A stretch of DNA of 12,604 nucleotides from Pseudomonadota bacterium. Its GTDB lineage: Bacteria; Pseudomonadota; Alphaproteobacteria; Sphingomonadales; Sphingomonadaceae. Location of the stretch: contig JAEWIL010000067.1 of NCBI GenBank assembly GCA_023387085.1, positions 1-12,604 of the forward strand, given 5' to 3'. The notes beneath the pieces are model-generated. The model saw nothing but the letters and a program-made list of their open reading frames with translations. It did not search any database and had not been told where the DNA came from. A program made the position numbers and the translations under genes. Of the stretch, positions 1 to 5,981 are shown piece after piece (the first letter of the stretch is position 1; every line of letters starts with the position of its first letter).

Positions 1-107
1 GATTGGAACGTGCCGGACCGATAGGGGTTTCGCCTGCGAGTTGCAAAACTAAAGCAGCCGACTCTGTCCGGGTGGACACTAGATAAGGCGTGGGACAAAG
101 ATATCAA

Positions 108-2426
108 ATGAACTGGACTTTGTTCCATCAGGCGAAGTGCGCGCAGCCACTGTGGCTCGCGACCGCCAGCGGCGTCGCGCTCATGGCATGTCCCGTCGCC
201 GCACAGCAGACAGTCGAGCCTCCCCGGGTCGAGGCGCCACCGGCCGGGCCGCAGGCAGATCAGCCCGACCTGCAGGATCGCGGCGTCTCGCCGGTGCGGG
301 TCGACGCCCCCGTATCAAGGTCGGACGAACAGATCGGCTTCGCGGCCGATAATCTCAATTATGACAATGATACCGACATCGTCGTCGCCGAAGGCAATGT
401 CGAAATGAATCGCGACACGGTCCAGATGCGCGCGAACAAGGTGACGTGGAACCGCAAGACCGGCGAAGTCGTCGCCGAAGGCGATGTCGCGGTGAAAAAT
501 CCCGAAGGCGACACCGCCTATGGCGACCGGATCGTCCTGACCGATACGCTGCGCGACGGCGTGGTCGAGAATATGCTGGTCGTGCTCGACAATGGCGCCC
601 GCCTCGCCGCGGTGAAGGGTACGCGTTTCGACAACGGCAATATCGAGCTGGAAAACGCCGCCTACACCCCCTGCCCCGTCGCCGACGATTCGGGGTGCCC
701 GAAGAATCCGAGCTGGCAGATTCGCGCTGTCCGCGTCATTTATGACCGGGCCAGGAACAAGGTGAAGTACAAGGGCGCGCGCGTCGAGATTTTCGGCCTG
801 CCGCTGATTCCGCTGCCGGGGCTCAGCCATCCCGCGAACAAGCAGGCCGGCAGCGGCCTGCTCGTCCCCGAAATCCGGCTCGACCGCACCAACGGCTTCG
901 AGGTTGCGGTCCCCTATTATCTGCGCCTCGCCCCCGACCGCGACATCACGATCACGCCGCACCTCTACACGGGGTCGGTGCCGATGATCGAAGGCGAGTT
1001 TCGCGCGCTGACCGACATCGGGTCGTTCCGAATCAACGGGTTCGCCACGCACAGCTCGGTCGTGCCCGTGTCGGGCCAGGTGATCGATCCCAACCGCCAG
1101 TTCCGCGGCTATCTGGAAAGCGCCGGCAAATTCCAGTTCGACCCGCGCTGGAGCCTGTCCTTCTCCGGCCGGATCACGACCGACCGCACCTTCATGCGGC
1201 GCTACGACATCAGCCGCGACGACCGGCTCCGCTCGACCTTCGAGGTCGAACGCATCGGCGGGCAAAGCTATCTGTCGATCGCCGGCTGGGCGACCCAGAC
1301 GTTGCGCGTCAACGACGACCAGGGCCAGCAGCCGATCGCCCTGCCGATCATCGACTATCGCCAGCGTCTCGCCGATCCCCTGCTCGGCGGCCAGATCGAG
1401 CTGCAGCTCAACACGCTGGCGATCGGGCGGACGTCGGGCCAGGACACGCAGCGCGCCTTTGCCGGCGCCACCTGGAACCTGCGCGGACTGACGGGCCTTG
1501 GACAGGAAGTCGTGCTGACCGCGATGGTGCGCGGCGACATCTATCACAGCGACGAGAATCTGCTGACCGCGATTCCGGGTTATCGGGGCAGTTCTGGCTG
1601 GGAAGGCCGCGGCATCGCCGCAGTTGCCGCCGATATGCGCTGGCCGTTCGTCGGAGAATTCATGGGCGGTACGCAGACGCTGACCCCGCGCGTCCAGCTC
1701 GTCGCGACCCCCAGCCTCAAGAATCTCGACATTCCGAACGAGGATTCGCGGGCCTTCGATCTCGAGGACAGCAACCTGTTCGCGATCAACCGCTTCAACG
1801 GTTACGACCGGTTCGAGGACGGCGCCCGGATCACCTATGGCTTGGAATGGAATTTCAGCCGGCCGGGGCTCAATATCAACACGGTGGTAGGGCAGAGCTA
1901 TCGCCTGTCGGACAAGCCATCGCTGTTCCCCGACGGGACCGGGCTGACCGACAGGACGTCCGACATCGTCGGGCGCACCACCGTCGCATACAAGGATTTC
2001 CTGCGGCTCACGCACCGCTTCCGGCTGGACAAGGATAATTTCGCGGTTCGCCGCAACGAGATCGACGCGACGATCGGCAACCGGTCGACCTACGCGATGA
2101 TCGGATATTCGCGGCTTAATCGCGACATCTTGCTGCTGGGCGAAGATTTGCAGGACCGCGAGGAAGTGCGCGCGGGCGGTCGCGTCGAATTCGCGAAAAA
2201 CTGGTCGGTCTTCGGGTCGGCGATCGTCGATCTGACGCGCAAGCGCGACGATCCGCTGGGCATTGCCGACGGTTTCGACCCGATTCGCCACCGCCTGGGC
2301 GTCGCGTATGACGACGAATGCCTGTCGATCGCGCTCACCTGGCGCCGCGACTATATCGACACCGGCGACGCGAAGCGCGGCAACAGCTTTTCCTTCCGCA
2401 TCGCCTTCCGCAACCTCGGCTTCTGA
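108..2426 (+). CDS. lptD: LPS-assembly protein LptD (outer-membrane beta-barrel of the LPS translocon)
   Basis: The predicted protein has 772 aa and is the outer-membrane component that, with lipoprotein LptE, inserts lipopolysaccharide into the outer leaflet. Residues 1-32 look like a Sec signal peptide (Lys10, hydrophobic core, cleavage near PVAA|QQ). Residues ~75-185 form an LptA/OstA-like beta-jellyroll (IGFAADNLNYDND, VVAEGNVEM, VVAEGDVAV). From ~265 (VPYYLRLAPDRDITITPHLY) the LptD barrel begins. It ends in a terminal Phe, as usual for OM barrels. Mature cysteines are C189 and C197 (CPVADDSGC) and a single C738 (DDECLS), unlike the Cys-Cys pair of E. coli. I chose ATG 108 over an in-frame GTG at 90 because the signal peptide starts cleanly there and GGGAC lies upstream; GTG 90 would add six residues. 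It heads lptD-surA-pdxA-rsmA, the order known from enterobacteria. The family call is secure; the exact start is less so. Confidence 0.95.
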   Translation: MNWTLFHQAKCAQPLWLATASGVALMACPVAAQQTVEPPRVEAPPAGPQADQPDLQDRGVSPVRVDAPVSRSDEQIGFAADNLNYDNDTDIVVAEGNVEMNRDTVQMRANKVTWNRKTGEVVAEGDVAVKNPEGDTAYGDRIVLTDTLRDGVVENMLVVLDNGARLAAVKGTRFDNGNIELENAAYTPCPVADDSGCPKNPSWQIRAVRVIYDRARNKVKYKGARVEIFGLPLIPLPGLSHPANKQAGSGLLVPEIRLDRTNGFEVAVPYYLRLAPDRDITITPHLYTGSVPMIEGEFRALTDIGSFRINGFATHSSVVPVSGQVIDPNRQFRGYLESAGKFQFDPRWSLSFSGRITTDRTFMRRYDISRDDRLRSTFEVERIGGQSYLSIAGWATQTLRVNDDQGQQPIALPIIDYRQRLADPLLGGQIELQLNTLAIGRTSGQDTQRAFAGATWNLRGLTGLGQEVVLTAMVRGDIYHSDENLLTAIPGYRGSSGWEGRGIAAVAADMRWPFVGEFMGGTQTLTPRVQLVATPSLKNLDIPNEDSRAFDLEDSNLFAINRFNGYDRFEDGARITYGLEWNFSRPGLNINTVVGQSYRLSDKPSLFPDGTGLTDRTSDIVGRTTVAYKDFLRLTHRFRLDKDNFAVRRNEIDATIGNRSTYAMIGYSRLNRDILLLGEDLQDREEVRAGGRVEFAKNWSVFGSAIVDLTRKRDDPLGIADGFDPIRHRLGVAYDDECLSIALTWRRDYIDTGDAKRGNSFSFRIAFRNLGF

Positions 2427-2478
2427 CGGGTCTCGCTCAGCCCCCGTTCAGCGTTTCCTCGCTATCGAGGCCGCGAAC

Positions 2479-2509
2479 ATGGTCCAGGAGGCGGATTGCG
2501 CTGGACCAT
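2479..2509. repeat. Perfect 9-bp inverted repeat in the lptD-surA gap
   Basis: ATGGTCCAG (2479-2487) and CTGGACCAT (2501-2509) are exact reverse complements around a 13-nt loop. The element lies in the 134-nt untranslated gap between lptD and surA. No U-run follows, so it does not look like an intrinsic terminator. In mRNA it could act as a processing or stability element between two cotranscribed genes, or in DNA as an operator-sized dyad. The pairing is seen directly; any function is inference. Confidence 0.5.
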
Positions 2510-2560
2510 CGGGCGTTTCCGCTGATACGGAGCGAGCCTCATTTCTCGAATAGGATGGCA

Positions 2561-3901
2561 ATGACCAAATTTTCGACCATGATCGGGCTGATCACCATGG
2601 CGGCTGTGGGCGCGACGCCGGTGCTGGCCCAGACTGTTCCCGACGGCGAAGTGCCGACGACGAGCCTGAACATCCCTGGCAACGTCAAACTCTATGGCGA
2701 CGACAAGCCGAACGTTTATCGCCCTTCGGCGACGGTCAATGGCGAGATCATCACCGCAACCGATATCGAGCAGCGCATGGCGCTGATCCGCATCGCGAAC
2801 AGCAATGTCGATCTGCCCGCCGACGAACTGCAGCGGTTGCGCCAGCAGGTGTTCAGCAACCTGATCGACGAGAAACTGCAGATTCAGGAGGCGAAGGCCG
2901 CGAAGATCGAGATCGACGAGAATCTGGTCGACCAGCAGTTCGCCCGCCTCGCGGCCCGGTTCAAGCAGACGCCCGCCGATTTCGCGAAATATCTTGAATC
3001 CAAAGGATCGTCGGCGGCGGCCGTAAAGCAGCAGATTCGGGGCGAAGTCGCATGGGACCGCCTGCTCTCGCGCAATATCCAGTCGACGACCAACGTGTCG
3101 ACCGAGGAAGTCGATATCATCGTCAAGCAGCTGGAGGACAGCAAGGGTCTCGACGAATTCCATCTCGGCGAGATCTATCTGTCGGCCACCCCCGAAAATG
3201 TGGCCGCCGTGGTCGAAAATGCGCGCAAGATCATCCAGGCCTTGCAGGCCGGTGGCAGCTTTGCCGCCTATGCGCGCCAATTCTCGGAGGCTTCGACCGC
3301 CGTCGTCGGCGGCGACCTCGGCTGGGTTCGCGGTGCCCAGCTGCCGACATCGATGGCCGACGCGGCGCAGCAGATGCAGCCCGGTCAGCTCGTCGGCCCG
3401 ATCGAGGTGCCGGGCGGCGTGTCGATCATGCTGATGATCGACCGGCGCCAGGTGCTGACCGCCGATCCGCGCGACGCGGTGCTGAGCCTCAAGCAGGTGT
3501 CGCTCGACTTCCCGCCCGGAACCAGCGAAGCGCAGGCGTCGGCCATGGCGAGCAAATTTGCCGAGGCGACGCGCACGATCGCGGGTTGCGGTGGTGCCGA
3601 CGCCGTCGCGGCGTCGCTGGGGGCGCATGTCGTCGCACGCGACAATATCGCGATGCGCGCGCTTCCCGCGCCGCTCCAGACCACGCTCTCGACGATGCAG
3701 ATCGGCCAGACGACGCAGCCGTTCGGCGCCGCCAACGAGGGGGTCAGCGTGCTGGTTCTCTGCGGCCGCGACATGCCGAACACCGCCGCCGAGCCCGACC
3801 GCGCGCAGATCGAGGAAAAGATCCTTGAGGACAAGGTCAACAAGCGCGCCCAGCGCTATCTGCGCGATTTGCGCCGCGACGCGGTGATCGAATATAGCTG
3901 A
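2561..3901 (+). CDS. surA: Periplasmic chaperone / peptidyl-prolyl isomerase SurA
   Basis: The protein has 446 aa, close to the ~430 aa usual for SurA. It is a periplasmic chaperone that escorts unfolded outer-membrane proteins, LptD included, to the BAM complex. Residues 1-23 are a signal peptide (cleavage near VLA|Q). The SurA N-terminal chaperone domain spans ~55-175 (SATVNGEIITATDIEQRM, LIDEKLQIQEA). The first parvulin domain spans ~198-297 (FHLGEIYL, GGDLGWVRG, GPIEVPGG). A second, much degenerated parvulin-like region covers ~300-405, followed by a C-terminal helix (~411-440) that usually packs on the N-domain. Two cysteines, C343 and C401, lie in the degenerate domain. ATG 2561 is preferred over ATG 2555, two codons upstream, because AGGA at 2552-2555 has usable spacing only to 2561. 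The stop TGA shares one base with the pdxA ATG (TGATG), which suggests coupled translation. Confidence 0.93.
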   Translation: MTKFSTMIGLITMAAVGATPVLAQTVPDGEVPTTSLNIPGNVKLYGDDKPNVYRPSATVNGEIITATDIEQRMALIRIANSNVDLPADELQRLRQQVFSNLIDEKLQIQEAKAAKIEIDENLVDQQFARLAARFKQTPADFAKYLESKGSSAAAVKQQIRGEVAWDRLLSRNIQSTTNVSTEEVDIIVKQLEDSKGLDEFHLGEIYLSATPENVAAVVENARKIIQALQAGGSFAAYARQFSEASTAVVGGDLGWVRGAQLPTSMADAAQQMQPGQLVGPIEVPGGVSIMLMIDRRQVLTADPRDAVLSLKQVSLDFPPGTSEAQASAMASKFAEATRTIAGCGGADAVAASLGAHVVARDNIAMRALPAPLQTTLSTMQIGQTTQPFGAANEGVSVLVLCGRDMPNTAAEPDRAQIEEKILEDKVNKRAQRYLRDLRRDAVIEYS

Positions 3902-4920
3902 TGCCTGTTTCTGAAGATCGACGTCCGATCGCGGTCACCATGGGTGACCCGGCCGGCGTCGGCCCCGAAGTCGCCGCGCGCGCCTGGGCCGCGCGGCGCG
4001 AGCATGATCTGCCGCCCTTTGTCGCAATCGGCGATGCCGCCGCGATCGGCGCCGTCTGGGACGGCCCGGTGGCGCGCGTCGGCGACATGGGCGACGTTTT
4101 ACGCGCGTTCGAAACGGCCCTGCCCGTCTGGCACCTCGAGGACAGCGGCCCGCTGACCCCGGGCGTTCCGACGCCCGCGGGCGCGACTTGCGCGCTTCAC
4201 GCGCTCGAAACGGGTATCGGCCTGACACGCAACGGCGCGAGCGACGCGCTCGTCACCGGATCGGTATCGAAACACGCGCTTCACGGGATCGGCTATACCC
4301 ACCCGGGCCAAACCGAATTCATCGCCGAACGCTGCGGCGTCACCGCGACCAACGCGGTGATGATGCTTGCAGGACCCGCGCTGCGCGTCGTGCCGCTGAC
4401 CGTCCATATTCCGCTCGCCGAAGTGCCCGAACGGCTGACCGCCGATCTGATCGTCGCCAAGGCGCGGATCGTCGCGCGCGGCCTTGTCCGCGATTTCGGG
4501 ATCGCCGCGCCGCGCATCGCGATCGCCGGCCTCAACCCGCATGCGGGCGAGAGCGGCCAGCTGGGCGACGAGGAAATCCGCATCATCGCGCCCGCCGTCG
4601 CGCAGCTTGCCGACGAAGGCATCGCCGTCGACGGGCCGCTGGCGGCCGACGCGCTGTTCGCACCCGGCATCCGCGAGCAGTATGACGCGATCCTCTGCGG
4701 CTATCATGACCAGGCGCTGGCGCCGTTCAAGGCGCTGCATTTCCATGATGGTGTCAATCTGACGCTGGGACTCCCGATCATCCGCACCTCGCCCGACCAT
4801 GGCACCGCGTTCGACATCGCCGGTACGGGCAAGGCCGATCCGGGACCGACGATCGCGGCAATCGCGATGGCCGCGCGCATGAGCGCCGCGCGCAATACCA
4901 GCCTCGCGCTCGCGAAGTGA
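3901..4920 (+). CDS. pdxA: 4-hydroxythreonine-4-phosphate dehydrogenase PdxA
   Basis: The protein has 339 aa. PdxA is a cytoplasmic NAD-dependent enzyme of the DXP-dependent vitamin B6 pathway. It oxidises 4-phosphohydroxy-L-threonine; the product decarboxylates to 3-amino-1-hydroxyacetone phosphate, the substrate of PdxJ. Family motifs are clear: GDPAGVGPE (15-23), HPGQTEF (134-140), LNPHAGE (211-217), GYHDQALAPFK (267-277) and TSPDHGTAFDIAGTG (296-310). The three metal-binding histidines known from E. coli PdxA (166, 211, 266) correspond to H169 in VHIPL, H214 in NPHAGE and H269 in YHDQ. The start ATG overlaps the surA stop by one base and the stop overlaps the rsmA GTG by four, so the gene has no independent leader. 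Length and motifs are complete. Confidence 0.97.
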   Translation: MPVSEDRRPIAVTMGDPAGVGPEVAARAWAARREHDLPPFVAIGDAAAIGAVWDGPVARVGDMGDVLRAFETALPVWHLEDSGPLTPGVPTPAGATCALHALETGIGLTRNGASDALVTGSVSKHALHGIGYTHPGQTEFIAERCGVTATNAVMMLAGPALRVVPLTVHIPLAEVPERLTADLIVAKARIVARGLVRDFGIAAPRIAIAGLNPHAGESGQLGDEEIRIIAPAVAQLADEGIAVDGPLAADALFAPGIREQYDAILCGYHDQALAPFKALHFHDGVNLTLGLPIIRTSPDHGTAFDIAGTGKADPGPTIAAIAMAARMSAARNTSLALAK

Positions 4921-5753
4921 CGGCCGCGCCGAAGACACCCCTGCCCCCGCTGCGCGAGACGGTGCGCGCGCACGGCCTCTCGGCCAGCAAGGCGCTGGGC
5001 CAGAACTTCCTGTTCGACGAGCAATTGCTCGACCGGATCGCGGCGCTGCCGGGCAATCTCGACGGGCAGATTGTGTTCGAGGTCGGCCCCGGACCGGGCG
5101 GCCTGACGCGCGCGCTGCTGCGCGCAGGCGCGAAGGTGATCGCGGTCGAGCGCGACGACCGCTGCCTGCCGCTGCTGGCCGAACTGTCGGAGGCATTCGA
5201 CGGACGGCTGACGGTGGTTCCCGACGACGCCATGGCGGTCGATGCCGATGCGCTGGCCGGCGGGCCCTATCATATCGTCGCCAACCTGCCCTATAATGTC
5301 GGGACCGCCCTGTTCACGCGCTGGCTCGAGCCAAAGGCGTGGCCGCCGCTTTGGAAATCGCTGACGCTGATGTTCCAGCAGGAGGTTGCCGAGCGCATCG
5401 TCGCGCCGGTCGGAACCAACGCCTATGGGCGGCTCGCGGTCCTCGCGCAGTGGCGCTCGCATGCCAGAATCGCGATGAAGGTCCATCGCTCGGCCTTTAC
5501 GCCGCCGCCGAAAGTGATGTCGGCGATCGTCCATGTGACCCCCGCGGCCGAGCCCGACGGCGTCGATCCGACAATCCTGTCGAAGCTCACCGAAAGGGGG
5601 TTTGGCCAGCGGCGCAAGATGCTGCGGCAGAGCCTGAAGGGCATGCCGGGGGTGATCGAGGCGCTGGGAACGCTGGGCATCGACCCGACACGGCGCGCCG
5701 AGACGGTCAGCGTCGCGGAATGGGTTTCGCTGGCGCGGGCGCTCGGCGAATAA
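4917..5753 (+). CDS. rsmA: 16S rRNA (adenine1518-N6/adenine1519-N6)-dimethyltransferase RsmA (KsgA)
   Basis: The protein has 278 aa, normal for the family. RsmA uses S-adenosylmethionine to dimethylate two adjacent adenosines in the 3'-terminal hairpin of 16S rRNA, a late step of 30S subunit assembly. Motifs seen are the N-terminal KALGQNFL (25-32), SAM motif I EVGPGPGGLT (55-64), the acidic end of strand 2 AVERD (76-80), catalytic NLPYNVGT (123-130), FQQEVAERI (153-161), FTPPPKV (194-200) and the C-terminal helical GFGQRRKMLRQ (228-238). It starts at GTG inside the pdxA stop (GTGA overlap) without a clear Shine-Dalgarno sequence, which fits translation by re-initiation from pdxA. Upstream in-frame starts are not needed because the N-terminal GQNFL motif sits at its normal place. 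apaG and apaH, which follow rsmA in E. coli, are absent here. Confidence 0.97.
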   Translation: MTAAPKTPLPPLRETVRAHGLSASKALGQNFLFDEQLLDRIAALPGNLDGQIVFEVGPGPGGLTRALLRAGAKVIAVERDDRCLPLLAELSEAFDGRLTVVPDDAMAVDADALAGGPYHIVANLPYNVGTALFTRWLEPKAWPPLWKSLTLMFQQEVAERIVAPVGTNAYGRLAVLAQWRSHARIAMKVHRSAFTPPPKVMSAIVHVTPAAEPDGVDPTILSKLTERGFGQRRKMLRQSLKGMPGVIEALGTLGIDPTRRAETVSVAEWVSLARALGE

Positions 5754-5795
5754 ACGGCCGGTATCGCCGGGTCGGGGATCTGTCTTTCATCGTCA

Positions 5796-5814
5796 CGCCG
5801 GACCTGATCCGGCG
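5796..5814. repeat. REP-like palindrome after rsmA; possible transcription terminator
   Basis: CGCCGGA (5796-5802), loop CCTGA, TCCGGCG (5808-5814) form a perfect 7-bp stem. It is preceded by TCATCGTCA. From memory this matches a dispersed alphaproteobacterial intergenic palindrome of the type CGTCAcnCCGGAcnTGATCCGGnG. It lies 43 nt after the rsmA stop. There is no downstream T-run, so if it ends transcription it would do so weakly or with Rho, or it may only protect mRNA 3' ends. The stem is seen directly; membership of the repeat family is recalled and was not checked against a genome. Confidence 0.5.
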
Positions 5815-5864
5815 GGCCGGCTCGAACCCGAAGCCCGTCTCACCCCAGCTCCCGGCAATTCCGC

Positions 5865-5893
5865 TTGCCCGAACGGGCCATCCGCCCCATATT
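5865..5893 (+). promoter_or_regulatory. Weak sigma70-type promoter candidate for the ABC-F transcription unit
   Basis: TTGCCC (5865-5870) and CATATT (5888-5893) are separated by 17 nt; each matches the consensus at 4 of 6 positions. The predicted transcript would begin near 5900, just before the Shine-Dalgarno sequence of the MDLN leader ORF. CATATT is the most AT-rich stretch of this intergenic region. The positioning is attractive but the match is weak. Confidence 0.3.
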
Positions 5894-5926
5894 GTACGCA
5901 CCAACCCCGAAGGAGTGAACAGGACC

Positions 5927-5941
5927 ATGGATCTGAACTGA
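5927..5941 (+). CDS. Candidate 4-residue leader peptide (MDLN) upstream of the ABC-F gene
   Basis: ATG GAT CTG AAC TGA encodes MDLN and ends 40 nt before the ABC-F start. A strong Shine-Dalgarno sequence, GAAGGAG (5909-5915), lies 11 nt upstream, and AGGA lies closer at 5921-5924. An in-frame GTG at 5915 would give MNRTMDLN, but it overlaps the Shine-Dalgarno sequence. The leader can pair with the downstream gene's start region: CATGGA (5926-5931) with TCCATG (5979-5984, including the ABC-F ATG), and CTGAA (5933-5937) with TTCAG (5964-5968, at the ABC-F Shine-Dalgarno sequence). Antibiotic-resistance ABC-F genes in other bacteria are often controlled by short leader ORFs through attenuation. 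That this is such a leader is inference; an ORF this short can arise by chance. Confidence 0.35.
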   Translation: MDLN

Positions 5942-5981
5942 CCGCATCGCCCCAAGCCGTGCCTTCAGGAAAGCTCTGTCC

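Noticed and set aside
90..107. GTG start at 90 for lptD
   Set aside because: It adds MGQRYQ before a clean signal-peptide start at ATG 108 and has no good Shine-Dalgarno sequence.
1..107. Promoter for lptD in the first 107 nt (TTGCAA at 41, TAGATA at 80)
   Set aside because: The hexamers are not at workable spacing, and lptD is commonly cotranscribed with upstream lpt genes that would lie outside the window.
315..2291. A 658-codon open frame on the - strand opposite lptD
   Set aside because: It is antisense to a clear LptD and its translation is rich in Arg/Ala/Asp/Gly without domains. Such frames are a by-product of strong GC third-position bias.
2479..2553. A 24-codon ORF (starts MVQEADC) ending just before surA, with GAGG 8 nt upstream
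   Set aside because: About half of its third codon positions are A or T, unlike the strongly GC-ending neighbours, and its start lies inside the inverted repeat. I do not see enough to call it a gene.
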